A stretch of DNA of 64,000 nucleotides from Chitinophaga niabensis (GTDB lineage Bacteria; Bacteroidota; Bacteroidia; Chitinophagales; Chitinophagaceae), in assembly GCF_039545795.1 (NCBI RefSeq), contig NZ_CP154260.1, forward strand, positions 315,001 through 379,000, in the 5' to 3' direction. Within the stretch, counting starts at the first letter, position 1; every line of letters begins with the position of its first letter. A model generated the notes under the pieces. It was not told the DNA's origin, ran no database searches, and saw only the letters and a list, made by a program, of their open reading frames with translations. Positions 53,555-62,494 of this stretch are shown here, piece after piece. The position numbers were made by a program, and so were the translations under genes.

Positions 53555-54667
53555 TTATTTCTTCCACTTCTGAGCTATCTTAATTGCCGTCTCTATCATG
53601 TAAGGCTCCCAATGCTCAATCTCCCAGTCGGATCGTGCAAGAGAAGAAGTTTGTAATGCGTTCATGGCATCTTCATAAGAAGTAGCAGATTCCAGGATAG
53701 AAGAAAGTTCCAGCTGTTGCCTGTAAAGGGTTTCATCTTCAACAGGATCCCCTGTGAGCAAAGGTAACAAAGGAGCAAAGCTCTGCTTGCCCGGAGCAGA
53801 AAAACGACCGGCGATACTTTCCATTTTCAGGAAGTCTTGATAGAATGCGGCTTTACTTTCATCAGATGATAAGCCGTTTCCCAATTGTTCCAGTACAATG
53901 TATTTGAGGTTAGGGCATCGTGTAATAGTATTTTCCAGAAGCTGAAAAACTTCTTCCGGAACAGCATCATCATGCGTATCCCGCCTGATCTGCCGGGGTG
54001 GATCAGCCAAAGAATCTTCCCAGCTGCCTCCTGAAATATGGATCTCTCTCACCATGTCTAGCGGATACAACGCAATGATATCATCAAAGGAAATATTGAA
54101 GTTGTGGATCTGGCAGTAGAGATTGTGCAGGTCCAGGATGATGAAACCATTTACAGGTGAAAGGAGTTGTTCTAAAAACTCGCCATGCCGTTTTACTTCA
54201 TCAAAAGAATAGGAGAAGGCAAGATTTTCTAATCCTACGGGACATCTACAAACATCATAGATCCTTTTCAGCCTGTCCCGGCCAATATTAAGTGTGCAGG
54301 AAGTATAAGGGATGTTTAAAGGAGCACCATGATGGAAATCTTTTCCTGTCATGAAACCAAAATGTTCCGTGATATGATCAAACTGGAACTCGGTACAGGT
54401 CTGTTTGAGTTGTTGCAGCCAGTTCTCCTGTTCTTTCAGCCATTTGCCGGAAAAGAGGGAGAAAAACACACCATGCCCGATCAGCCTTTTCTCATCGCTG
54501 AAGGCGGTTAATAATTCTATAAACCAGGATGGAACATCTTTTACTTTATACAATGCATCAAATGACCATTCCAGCGCTTCCACTCTTGATTCCTGCATTA
54601 ATGGAAGGCAGGCAGCAAGTATATCGTTGTCCAGGTTGCAGGCAACTGCTGATAATATTTTGGGCAC
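53555..54667 (-). CDS. DUF692/MNIO-family iron oxidase, probable RiPP maturase
   Basis: This 370-residue TIM-barrel protein shows the DUF692 (multinuclear non-heme iron oxidase) ligand pattern: His65 in IGHGVFFS, ITEHFGF (Glu101, His102), LENLAF (Glu147, Asn148), LDLHNLY (Asp179, His181), EIHISGG (His210), RDTHDD (Asp230, His232) and VLEQLG (Glu260). MbnB, TglH and ChrH of this family modify cysteines of precursor peptides. An extra C-terminal segment of about 80 residues might replace the separate partner protein these systems normally need. The gene 47 bases upstream encodes a small peptide ending in a Cys-Pro-Ala-Cys motif, its probable substrate. Confidence 0.87.
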   Translation of the reverse strand: MPKILSAVACNLDNDILAACLPLMQESRVEALEWSFDALYKVKDVPSWFIELLTAFSDEKRLIGHGVFFSLFSGKWLKEQENWLQQLKQTCTEFQFDHITEHFGFMTGKDFHHGAPLNIPYTSCTLNIGRDRLKRIYDVCRCPVGLENLAFSYSFDEVKRHGEFLEQLLSPVNGFIILDLHNLYCQIHNFNISFDDIIALYPLDMVREIHISGGSWEDSLADPPRQIRRDTHDDAVPEEVFQLLENTITRCPNLKYIVLEQLGNGLSSDESKAAFYQDFLKMESIAGRFSAPGKQSFAPLLPLLTGDPVEDETLYRQQLELSSILESATSYEDAMNALQTSSLARSDWEIEHWEPYMIETAIKIAQKWKK

Positions 54668-54714
54668 CCTTCCGATTTAAAAGATGATCAAATAACATGG
54701 TGTGTTCAGGGAGA

Positions 54715-54870
54715 TTAACCCATTCCGCAAGCAGGGCAGCCGTCAGGCAGTTTTTTCTCTTCCTTTTGCTTTTCCTTTGGATCGGGTGCTTTTTCTTTTT
54801 CACAGGATGTCATTGTGTGAACAGCAATGCCAATAAGAACAGCGCTAAGTAAAGTTTTGGGCAATTTCAT
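54715..54870 (-). CDS. lipoprotein-like small peptide, candidate RiPP precursor
   Basis: The 51-residue peptide starts at ATG 54870 (MKLPKTLLSAVLIGIAV), 18 codons inside the longest open frame. It has a signal peptide with a lipobox-like TMTSC (Cys23), a highly charged linker (EKEKAPDPKEKQKEEKK), and the C-terminus LPDGCPACGMG with Cys45 and Cys48. A short leader-like region ending in a small cysteine motif next to an MNIO gene is how precursors of this enzyme class are organised. If lipidated and exported, the product would be a surface- or periplasm-anchored modified Cys motif, perhaps for metal binding. It might instead be an ordinary small lipoprotein. Confidence 0.78.
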   Translation of the reverse strand: MKLPKTLLSAVLIGIAVHTMTSCEKEKAPDPKEKQKEEKKLPDGCPACGMG

Positions 54871-54909
54871 TTTGGTCGTTTTAAGAGTGAATGCAACTGT
54901 TCGTAAAAC

Positions 54910-54996
54910 GGGGATGTTTAGCAAAGGTTACACTAACGGGTAAAATTAACATAGCCATCCCCACTTTGGGTGATCCCCGCTAACACATCCGGGGAT
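54910..54996. promoter_or_regulatory. cluster of four GGGGAT/ATCCCC motifs in divergent promoter region
   Basis: GGGGAT at 54910-54915 and 54991-54996 and ATCCCC at 54957-54962 and 54973-54978 lie between the divergent peptide (-) and lipoprotein (+) genes. The last two form an inverted repeat (ATCCCCG ... CGGGGAT) with an 11-base spacer. They are candidate sites for the NarL-type regulator encoded at 59056-59703. Confidence 0.5.
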
Positions 54997-55056
54997 TGCA
55001 CACTTTTCCATCCATCTTCATCTTTGCACCATTATTTATAACCCCAAATCTTACAC

Positions 55057-55851
55057 ATGAAACAGATCACGTTCGGCGTAATATTCCTGCTGGGCCTTTT
55101 ACAGGTCAGTTGCGATAAGGACAATAACGATCATTACGAAGCACCCCCCAAAGTAAAGGTCACCGTTTTTCAATCAGCGGGAGACAGTGCCACCATCATT
55201 ACACAGATCAACAACTTCCGCGCACTCATTGGCGATCCGGTAAATAATGCACCGGGAGCTACGGCAGGCAGAAGAGAAGTGAATTGGGATGGCGTGCCCC
55301 CTAATCTTACCAATAACGATCTTTTTCCGGCGGACTTCTTCAATCTCACTGATCCTGCAGGGGCAAACGGCCGTAAAAGAGGATTGGTATATACCGCTGC
55401 CAGTTTGCCTTTAAGATTGGATAGCACCAGCTTTGCACAGATAGATGCATCTTATGCGGATGAATTCATTCCCTTCAGCCAGAAGAAACTGATCATTTCT
55501 GTTAATTCAAACGTATCAGAGGTAGAATTTAAAGTAGCCGGCACCAACACCAGCGCCTTTGTGAAAGGTTTCGGGATCATTTTCTCTGATGTGGATGATG
55601 TTAATTCCACCTTCCTGGAATGCTTTAGCGGCAATACGAGCCTTGGGGTAGTGAAAGCCCCTGTTAAAAAAGCCGGGGCGGCATTCTCTTTCCTCGGTCT
55701 GTTTTTTCCGGATGCCCAGGTAACAAAAGTCAGGATAATTGCAGGTAATGCTAAACTGGCCACCGGGGTAAAAGACCTCAGCGATGGCGGTACAAAAGAC
55801 CTGGTAGCGTATGACGATTTCTTTTATAGTGAACCCATAGCGCTCCAATAA
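55057..55851 (+). CDS. secreted lipoprotein, unknown function
   Basis: The 264-residue lipoprotein (signal ending QVSC, Cys19) has an Asp/Asn-rich spacer (DKDNNDHYEAPP) and a beta-sandwich-like body: SATIITQINNFRALIGD, REVNWDGVPPNLTNNDLFP, FKVAGTNTSAFVKGFGIIF and a terminal YDDFFYSEP. It recalls secreted jelly-roll proteins that carry a conserved NWDG motif. No enzymatic residues stand out. It is divergent from the RiPP-like peptide gene and shares a region with several GGGGAT motifs. Confidence 0.75.
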   Translation: MKQITFGVIFLLGLLQVSCDKDNNDHYEAPPKVKVTVFQSAGDSATIITQINNFRALIGDPVNNAPGATAGRREVNWDGVPPNLTNNDLFPADFFNLTDPAGANGRKRGLVYTAASLPLRLDSTSFAQIDASYADEFIPFSQKKLIISVNSNVSEVEFKVAGTNTSAFVKGFGIIFSDVDDVNSTFLECFSGNTSLGVVKAPVKKAGAAFSFLGLFFPDAQVTKVRIIAGNAKLATGVKDLSDGGTKDLVAYDDFFYSEPIALQ

Positions 55852-55869
55852 AGCTAACCCCATAAGTTT

Positions 55870-55900
55870 GATCATCCCTCTCACCGGAGGGATGATCTTT
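55870..55900 (+). terminator. rho-independent terminator
   Basis: GATCATCCCTC (55870-55880) pairs perfectly with 55887-55897, followed by a short T-run. It ends the lipoprotein gene before the sensor kinase. Confidence 0.75.
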
Positions 55901-55903
55901 GCT

Positions 55904-55909
55904 ATCCCC
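55904..55909 (+). promoter_or_regulatory. ATCCCC motif upstream of sensor kinase
   Basis: The motif reads TATCCCCGAA and lies 64 bases before the chosen start. The same TATCCCCGAA string appears on the minus strand upstream of the hydrolase gene (hexamer at 59736-59741). Confidence 0.4.
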
Positions 55910-55972
55910 GAATCCGGTGATAACGTATTTAGGAGATTTTTGTACTTTTATACGTTATCTACAAACCCCGGC

Positions 55973-58900
55973 ATGTTCAGCAGGTTATTATACACCGCTC
56001 TTTTTCTTTATTATAGTGCATTCGTTCATGCGCAGCACCCCCAACTGATCTTCTCGCGGCTGACCGTGCAGAACGGCCTTTCTCATAATAAAGTGAATTG
56101 CATCCTCCAGGATAAAAGAGGATTTGTATGGCTGGGTACGGAAGACGGCCTGAACCGCTTCGATGGAAAATACTTTTCCCTTTTCAGGAACACACCGGGT
56201 AATACCGCTACCATCTCAAAAAATATCATTACCTCTCTGCTCGAAGATGAACAGGGCATCATATGGATCGCCTCTGCAGATGCAGGTCTTACAAGATATG
56301 ATCATCGCCTGCCCGCCGCGCAGCAATTCAAACAATACCGCCACAATCCGAAAGATTCCTCCTCCATCCCCATTAATATCATCAACGCAATTACAGCGGA
56401 TAAAGAAGGTTATCTCTGGCTGGCCACCGGCGGCAACAGGGTATTACGCTTCAATAAACAAACGGAGAAATTCGAAGCCCCTGTGAAGGAAGGCACCCGA
56501 AACGCATTGTCTCTTGTAATAGATAACAGCGATACATTATGGGTAGGCAGGCAGGGCGGGGGTATGTTGAAAGTGAATATTCACAACCTGAAATATAACA
56601 TGGACCATCGTTACAGCGATCTCTATGCAGATCTCCCGCATGCATCTGTCAGTTCACTGTATAAAGATAAACGGGGAAATATCTGGTTCGGTTCCTGGGA
56701 TAAGGTATTGTACCGCTTTAATAAAGAACAGCAACGGGAAGAAGCTTTTGCATCCCCGGCAGATGATATATTGTCTTTCGCAGAAGATACAGCCGGCCAT
56801 ATCTGGATGGGAGGGAAGAACAATGGTTTATTCATTTACGATCCGGAAAAGAACAGTTTCAGTAATCTCCGTTATGATCCTGCGCTGGAAGGTACCATAG
56901 CAGACGATCGCATTAACTGCATATACATAGGAAAAGATGGAATGGTTTGGCTGGGCACCAACCGAGGTGTTAGTATTTTCAACCCGTCACAGCAACCTTT
57001 TTCACAACAGTTCCTCGATAAAAACGGTAAAGACCTGCAGATCTACGATCTGCAAACCATAAACGGTAATCTCTGGGCTGGCACCAGCGATGGGCTGTAT
57101 ATCAGAACAAAAGGTAACACTGCATTCAGCCATATTCCATTACAATATAAAGGCCGTCCACTGGTGGTGTCAAAGATCTTCCGGGATGATGATGGTACGC
57201 TTTATCTGGGCACCAACTTTACCCTATTTATCTGCAATCCGGAAACCCTTACTTTATCGCTGCTACCGAATACAGAAAAAGATGAAGTGATCTATAACAT
57301 CATAGACTCCCGCATTATATCCATCATCAAAGACACCATTGCAGGGCATCCTGTATTGATCACGGTGCCTTATGGGCATTTTATTGCTTACTATGATTTT
57401 ATCACCCAACGCTGGACTTCCCGTGAAGACACTACCATCGACATCATCAAAAAATTCAATTTAGCAGATCACCTCATCAGGAAACTCTATAAAACTTCAA
57501 AAGGTAACATCTGGATGGCTACCGGAAAAATGGGTCTGGGAAAATGGAATATAAAGAACGCACTACCCTGGCTTACTTATTACAGCGGAGCTATCAACAA
57601 TAATATATACGATGTAGTGGAAGCTCCTACAGGAAAACTGTGGATCAGTACCTATGGCGGAGGTTTGAATCAGTTTGATCCCGTAACGGATTCTTTCACG
57701 CATATTACTACATCCAGCAACCTGCTGGAAGGATTACAACTGGATGGCTGGCAGAACGTATGGATGGTCAGCAACGGCAATCTCCATAAATATGATCCTT
57801 ACATCGCCAGTTATTCCACCTATCAGTTACCGGACCTGGAGAAGTCAGGTGGCGTAAGCGGAAGTGTATTCAAAGATGCGGACGGTCAGATGTATGTGGC
57901 CGGAAATAATTACATCGTTGCTTTCCGGCCGGAAAAGATAAAAGAGGAAAGAAAATATCCGAAAGTATTCTTTACGGACTTCCAGGTATTTAATGCTTCT
58001 TTCAGCGAACGGCTGAAAGAAAAAGAGATCAGGCTGCCCCACAATGAAAATTATTTCACCTTTACTTTTTCCGCCCCGGAATTTATGCAGCGTAATACCA
58101 CCTACGCTTATATGCTGGAAGGTTTCGATAAAGACTGGATAGAAGCTGGTGACCGTAACTATGCCAGCTATTCCAACCTGGATGGCGGTTATTACATCCT
58201 GAAAGTAAAAGCCAGCAGCAGCAAAGGCAACTGGGGAAATGAGTTCACCGCCATCCGCATAAGGATTATACCCCCCTTCTGGAAAGCCTGGTGGTTTTTC
58301 CTGCTCTGTGCCGCCGTGATTGCCACAGCCACTTATGCTGTGTACCGTTACCGCATCAATGAACTGCTGGACAGGCAAGCTATCCGGAACAAGATTGCGC
58401 AGGACCTCCATGATAATGTGGGTTCCACCCTCAGCAGCATCGGCGTATACAGCGAAGTGGCACAGATCTATCTGCAACAGCAAAAACACAACGATCTGCG
58501 AAGTACATTGGAAAAGATCCGGGATGCCTGCGGTGAAATGATCAGTGAACTGAGTGATACCGTATGGACCATCAACCCGCGTAACGATCATATGAGCACC
58601 ATCCTGCAAAGGATGGACTCCTTTGCTCGCCCATTGCTCAAGGCACAGGGTGTTAACTTCCACCTGAACTTCGATATAGATATCACGGAACTGAACCTGG
58701 AAATGACGAAGCGGAAGAACTTTTACCTCATCTTCAAAGAAGCAGTTAGCAATGCTTACAAATATGCCCAGTGCCGGAATCTCTGGGTGGAAGTAAAGGA
58801 GGGACCACATATGTTGCAACTCATAGTAAAGGACGATGGAAAAGGCTTTGATGCCAAAACGGTTAAGTCTGCCAATACCCTTTCCGGTAACGGGTTGCAG

Positions 58901-58999
58901 AACATGCAGCGCAGGGCAAAGGAAATGAGAGGGGAATGTGTGATCAATAGCGTTCCGGGGGAGGGTACTACCCTTACTTTGAGGTTCCCTATCCCCTGA
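55973..58999 (+). CDS. two-component sensor histidine kinase with periplasmic propellers
   Basis: The start used is ATG 55973, giving a 1008-residue protein with a clean signal (MFSRLLYTALFLYYSAFVHA). Two seven-bladed reg_prop propellers (about 25-690; blades such as GFVWLGTEDGLNRFDGKYF) and a Y_Y_Y domain (about 700-765) follow. One membrane helix lies near 770-792, then a HisKA_3 helix with phospho-acceptor His813 in QDLHDNVGSTLSSI and an ATPase domain with DDGKGFD. Unlike glycan hybrid kinases it has no receiver or DNA-binding domain. The NarL-type regulator encoded 56 bases downstream is its partner. The ligand is unknown. Confidence 0.93.
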   Translation: MFSRLLYTALFLYYSAFVHAQHPQLIFSRLTVQNGLSHNKVNCILQDKRGFVWLGTEDGLNRFDGKYFSLFRNTPGNTATISKNIITSLLEDEQGIIWIASADAGLTRYDHRLPAAQQFKQYRHNPKDSSSIPINIINAITADKEGYLWLATGGNRVLRFNKQTEKFEAPVKEGTRNALSLVIDNSDTLWVGRQGGGMLKVNIHNLKYNMDHRYSDLYADLPHASVSSLYKDKRGNIWFGSWDKVLYRFNKEQQREEAFASPADDILSFAEDTAGHIWMGGKNNGLFIYDPEKNSFSNLRYDPALEGTIADDRINCIYIGKDGMVWLGTNRGVSIFNPSQQPFSQQFLDKNGKDLQIYDLQTINGNLWAGTSDGLYIRTKGNTAFSHIPLQYKGRPLVVSKIFRDDDGTLYLGTNFTLFICNPETLTLSLLPNTEKDEVIYNIIDSRIISIIKDTIAGHPVLITVPYGHFIAYYDFITQRWTSREDTTIDIIKKFNLADHLIRKLYKTSKGNIWMATGKMGLGKWNIKNALPWLTYYSGAINNNIYDVVEAPTGKLWISTYGGGLNQFDPVTDSFTHITTSSNLLEGLQLDGWQNVWMVSNGNLHKYDPYIASYSTYQLPDLEKSGGVSGSVFKDADGQMYVAGNNYIVAFRPEKIKEERKYPKVFFTDFQVFNASFSERLKEKEIRLPHNENYFTFTFSAPEFMQRNTTYAYMLEGFDKDWIEAGDRNYASYSNLDGGYYILKVKASSSKGNWGNEFTAIRIRIIPPFWKAWWFFLLCAAVIATATYAVYRYRINELLDRQAIRNKIAQDLHDNVGSTLSSIGVYSEVAQIYLQQQKHNDLRSTLEKIRDACGEMISELSDTVWTINPRNDHMSTILQRMDSFARPLLKAQGVNFHLNFDIDITELNLEMTKRKNFYLIFKEAVSNAYKYAQCRNLWVEVKEGPHMLQLIVKDDGKGFDAKTVKSANTLSGNGLQNMQRRAKEMRGECVINSVPGEGTTLTLRFPIP

Positions 59000-59008
59000 T
59001 TTGGGGAT
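58991..59008. promoter_or_regulatory. ATCCCC-N6-GGGGAT palindrome upstream of response regulator
   Basis: ATCCCCTGATTTGGGGAT is a perfect inverted repeat. It begins in the last codons of the kinase gene and lies 47 bases before the regulator start, which suggests autoregulation. Confidence 0.5.
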
Positions 59009-59055
59009 GTTATTTTGATAATTTTAACTGAACTTTATATAAACAGATTTGTCCC

Positions 59056-59703
59056 ATGAGCCTAAGGATTGCCATATTCGATGATAATAAGAACATCCGT
59101 GAAAGTATCAGTATGCTGCTTTCCACCGTTCCCCAGTTTGAAGTGGTCGGCTCCTTTTCTCATGTGCTGGATTGTGTGGCAGATGTAAAGGAATGTAAGC
59201 CCGATATCATCCTCATGGATATTGAAATGCCTGGTATGACGGGCATAGAAGCAGTGGTAAAGATCAAAAAGGAATTTCCGCAGATCCAGATCCTGATGCA
59301 AACTGTTTTTGAAGATGATGATCGTGTATTTGATTCTATCTGTAGCGGGGCATCCGGCTATATCCTCAAAAATTTCCTGCATACCAAATTGCTGGATTCA
59401 ATACAGGAGTTACAATATGGCGGTTCTCCCATGAGCCCTTCCATTGCCAGGAAAGTGCTCAATAAAATGCAGACGGTAGCCACGCATATTCGTCCGGAAG
59501 AAAAGGTAGATTACCAGTTGACACCCCGCGAGAAAGAAGTACTGGCTGCCCTCGTAAATGGACTCAGTTATAAAATGATTGCCGCAGACCTTTCTATCAG
59601 CTATGAAACCGTTCGCTCTCACGTAAAAAAGATCTATGAAAAACTCCATGTTGCCTCACTCACGGAAGTAGTGGCCAAAGCCATCAACAACCGCATCGTA
59701 TAA
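59056..59703 (+). CDS. NarL/FixJ-type response regulator
   Basis: The 215-residue protein has a receiver domain with phospho-acceptor Asp55 (ILMDIEMPG), an acidic pair (FDDN), a Thr/Lys switch region (QTVF and GYILKNF), and a C-terminal LuxR-type HTH (LTPREKEVLAALVNGLSYKM, then YETVRSHVKKIYEKLHV). It is the partner of the preceding kinase. The palindrome at 58991-59008 and related hexamers near neighbouring genes are its possible binding sites. Confidence 0.94.
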   Translation: MSLRIAIFDDNKNIRESISMLLSTVPQFEVVGSFSHVLDCVADVKECKPDIILMDIEMPGMTGIEAVVKIKKEFPQIQILMQTVFEDDDRVFDSICSGASGYILKNFLHTKLLDSIQELQYGGSPMSPSIARKVLNKMQTVATHIRPEEKVDYQLTPREKEVLAALVNGLSYKMIAADLSISYETVRSHVKKIYEKLHVASLTEVVAKAINNRIV

Positions 59704-59735
59704 ACTTATCTACTCCCTTATTCCTGCCCGCTTTC

Positions 59736-59741
59736 GGGGAT
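59736..59741 (-). promoter_or_regulatory. GGGGAT motif upstream of secreted hydrolase
   Basis: The hexamer, read as TATCCCCGAA on the minus strand, lies 81 bases before the hydrolase start and 45 bases upstream of its -7 element. Confidence 0.4.
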
Positions 59742-59785
59742 ATATAATACCTGCTTGCGGGATTGCTGTGTTATGCCCGGTAAGG

Positions 59786-59793
59786 TAGTTTTG
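59786..59793 (+). promoter_or_regulatory. -7 promoter element
   Basis: TAGTTTTG matches TAnnTTTG, 28 bases before the hydrolase ATG. Confidence 0.55.
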
Positions 59794-59821
59794 CAGTATT
59801 GTTGACTTCAAAACTATTAGG

Positions 59822-60712
59822 ATGAATAAACGTAATGTACTGCTGATGGCTTCCTGCATCGTCAGCACCCATCTCTCTTTTGCTCAGGCTTCTTATGATG
59901 CGGCACTTATGGAATTGCCCATCGTTAAAACAATTCAGCTTTCCACAGGTGTGGAAATACAGTATGTGGAACAGGGAGCCGTTTCCGGCATGCCTGTTAT
60001 CTTTCTCCATGGCTATACAGATTCATGGTACTCTTATGAGAAAGTGATGATGCATTTACCGCCATCTGTACATGCATATGCACTTTCCCAACGTGGTCAC
60101 GGCCTTTCATCCAAACCCCAGAAAGGATATAAGCCGGAAGATTTTGCCGCGGATGTGGATGCTTTTATGGAAGAACTGCAGATCACTTCTGCTGTCATAG
60201 TAGGTCATTCTATGGGCTCGCTCATTGCACAGCGTTTTGCCATTGATTATCCCGGGCGTACAAAAGGCCTGGTGCTGGTAGGTGCTATCGCCAGCCTTAA
60301 AAAGAACCCCGCTATCCAGGAGTTCGGCAAAATGATAGAACAGCTGCAGGATCCTATTGATTCTACCTTCATACATGAATTCCAGAAAGGCACACTCGCC
60401 AAAGAACTGGACGGAATGGAACTGCACACCTATGTCTCCGAAAGCCGGTTAGTACCTGCAAGAGTTTGGAAAGAAGTTCATTACGGCATGCTGGAAGCAG
60501 ATTATGAGAAGGAGCTGAGAAAGGTAAAAACTCCCGCGCTGATCTTATATGGTGATAAGGATACCATCATGCCGGAAACAGACCAGCGGATCCTGGCAGC
60601 CGCTTTAAGGTATTCAACCAGGATCACTTACAAAGGAACCGGCCATGCCCTGCATTGGGAAGACCCAGAGCGCTTTGTATACGATCTGCTGGGGTTTATT
60701 CAGAAATTATAA
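59822..60712 (+). CDS. secreted alpha/beta hydrolase
   Basis: This 296-residue protein has a Sec signal (to about residue 22, LSFAQA) and a complete hydrolase triad: Ser130 in VGHSMGS, Asp in YGDKDTIM, and His in GTGHALHWEDPERF. HGYTDSW supplies the oxyanion-hole strand. The build fits periplasmic esterases, lactonases or haloalkane-dehalogenase-like enzymes. It has its own -7 element and an upstream GGGGAT hexamer shared with its neighbours. Confidence 0.87.
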   Translation: MNKRNVLLMASCIVSTHLSFAQASYDAALMELPIVKTIQLSTGVEIQYVEQGAVSGMPVIFLHGYTDSWYSYEKVMMHLPPSVHAYALSQRGHGLSSKPQKGYKPEDFAADVDAFMEELQITSAVIVGHSMGSLIAQRFAIDYPGRTKGLVLVGAIASLKKNPAIQEFGKMIEQLQDPIDSTFIHEFQKGTLAKELDGMELHTYVSESRLVPARVWKEVHYGMLEADYEKELRKVKTPALILYGDKDTIMPETDQRILAAALRYSTRITYKGTGHALHWEDPERFVYDLLGFIQKL

Positions 60713-60757
60713 ATAACTTTATTATGCAACGAGTTTGTAAATAAGACACCCCAGCGT

Positions 60758-60763
60758 ATCCCC
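60758..60763 (+). promoter_or_regulatory. ATCCCC motif upstream of TPR protein
   Basis: TATCCCC lies 25 bases before the TPR gene start in a 76-base intergenic region, continuing the pattern seen in front of the other genes of this block. Confidence 0.35.
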
Positions 60764-60788
60764 TTCAAATAAAAAACAACCCCCTTCC

Positions 60789-62486
60789 ATGAAACTGTAT
60801 GTATTATTAATTGCATTATTTATGATGGGCCTTTGGCAAGCCATTTCCTCCAAAGAAGTGCCCATCGCCAAAAGAACATTTATGTACTGTGCACCTTCCT
60901 TTGATCCGGATATCTGGAAAAAAGGCGATGCGCCCCTGCTGAAAGGATTGGGAAGCGTACATTACAAAGTGAACACCCGTTCCGCCAAAGCCCAGAAATT
61001 CTTTAACCAGGGCCTTGCACTCACTTATGGTTTCAACCACGGCGAAGCATTCCGCTCTTTCAAAACCGCTCTGAAACATGATTCCACCTGTGCAATGGCT
61101 TATTGGGGAATTGCTTTGGTATTGGGCCCTAACTACAATGCTCCCCTGAACCCTGCGAGCCTTGCGGATATTAACGAGGCCATCGACAAGGCCGTTAAAT
61201 ATTCGAAAGAGGGCAGGCCCGAAGAAAAAGCCCTGATCCATACGATGACGAAACGTTTCCCCAGGGAAGAGGTGAAAGACATGACGCCTTATTACGAAGC
61301 ATATGCACTAGCGTTAAAAGAAGCGCATGAAGCATTCCCGAAGGATATGGACATCGCTACCATCTATGCGGATGCATTAATGAACCTGCATCCCTGGAAC
61401 CTCTGGTTTAAAGATGGTACCCCGCAACCCTGGACACCGGAGATCGTAGCGTTGATCGAAAAGATCCTGCAGAAAATACCGGATCATCCAGGTGCCATGC
61501 ATTATTATATTCATGCCACAGAAGCATCCAACAGGGCAGAAGTTGCTTTGCCCTATGCGGATAAACTGCGTACGGCCATGCCCGCAGCAGGACATATGGT
61601 ACATATGCCATCTCATACTTACATCCGCACCGGTCATTATCACAAAGGTGTGGTAGCAAATGAAAAAGCCTCGTTGGCAGACAGTGTTTACATTGCCCAA
61701 TGCCGCGCAGAAGGATTTTATCCGCTGGTGTTATACCCGCACAACATTCACTTCCTGGCAGCTTGTGCTTTCCTGGAAGGCAGTAGTAAGAAAGCCCTCG
61801 ATGCTGCAAGAATGGTATCCCGCAAAGCGGATAGGAAGTATCTCGCAGAAATGGCCGGTGTGCAGCATTTCTATATCATTCCGCTCTATGTAATGATCCA
61901 CCTCGGCCGCTGGGATGAGATCCTGCAGGAACCTCATCCGGGAGAACCGCTGAAGTATCCAACTGCCATCTGGCATTATGCCCGCGGAATGGCGCTGGCC
62001 GCAAAAGGAAATAGAGAAGCAGCTGAACAGGAACTGAAAATTATTCAGAACATGTTGGCAGATGGATCATTGAAAGAGCTGAGTATTTGGGATATGAATA
62101 CTGTAATGGACCTGGTGCAGATTGCGGCATATTCCCTGGAAGGTGAACTGGCTGGTTACAAAGGAGATTACGCAACAGCAGCAGATCGCTTTACAAAAGC
62201 AATTGAAATAGAAGATAAACTGGCTTACACAGAACCGCCGGATTGGTTTTTCTCTGTGCGCCTGTCTTTAGGCCACTGGCTGGTGAAAGCAGGCAAACAT
62301 GCTGAAGCAGAAAAGGTGTATGAAAAAGATCTCGAAACGTTTAAAGAAAATGGTTGGGCACTCAAAGGCTTGTTCAACAGTCTGAAAGGACAAGGAAAAG
62401 AAACGGAAGCCCTTGCAGTAAAAGCCCGGTTTAACGAAGCCTGGAAGTATGCAGATATAAAGATCGAAAGCTCCAGGAAATTTTAA
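60789..62486 (+). CDS. secreted TPR-repeat protein, unknown function
   Basis: The 565-residue protein has a short N-terminal signal (MKLYVLLIALFMMGLWQAIS). TPR-type helix pairs follow: AQKFFNQGLALTYGFNHGEA, CAMAYWGIALVLGPNYNAP, AVALPYADKL-like pairs, AGYKGDYATAADRFTKAIEI and HAEAEKVYEKDLETFKENG. Conserved His/Trp motifs in the middle (HYYIHATEASNRAE, GHMVHMPSHTYIRTGHYHKG) exceed what a pure scaffold needs and might bind metal. Related proteins of similar length occur in Bacteroidota and Proteobacteria without known role. A strong bidirectional terminator follows. Confidence 0.85.
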   Translation: MKLYVLLIALFMMGLWQAISSKEVPIAKRTFMYCAPSFDPDIWKKGDAPLLKGLGSVHYKVNTRSAKAQKFFNQGLALTYGFNHGEAFRSFKTALKHDSTCAMAYWGIALVLGPNYNAPLNPASLADINEAIDKAVKYSKEGRPEEKALIHTMTKRFPREEVKDMTPYYEAYALALKEAHEAFPKDMDIATIYADALMNLHPWNLWFKDGTPQPWTPEIVALIEKILQKIPDHPGAMHYYIHATEASNRAEVALPYADKLRTAMPAAGHMVHMPSHTYIRTGHYHKGVVANEKASLADSVYIAQCRAEGFYPLVLYPHNIHFLAACAFLEGSSKKALDAARMVSRKADRKYLAEMAGVQHFYIIPLYVMIHLGRWDEILQEPHPGEPLKYPTAIWHYARGMALAAKGNREAAEQELKIIQNMLADGSLKELSIWDMNTVMDLVQIAAYSLEGELAGYKGDYATAADRFTKAIEIEDKLAYTEPPDWFFSVRLSLGHWLVKAGKHAEAEKVYEKDLETFKENGWALKGLFNSLKGQGKETEALAVKARFNEAWKYADIKIESSRKF

Positions 62487-62494
62487 CATCCCCT

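Noticed and set aside
54558..54803. 81-codon minus-strand frame overlapping the peptide and MNIO genes
   Set aside because: A different frame across two better-supported genes; Lys-rich start comes from the charged linker of the peptide.
55868..55972. Longer start for the sensor kinase
   Set aside because: The extension begins in the preceding gene's terminator hairpin; the ATG at 55973 starts a clean signal peptide.
57845..58819. 324-codon open frame antisense to the sensor kinase
   Set aside because: The plus strand encodes a full kinase with propeller, Y_Y_Y, HisKA_3 and ATPase motifs; the antisense product has no coherent domain.
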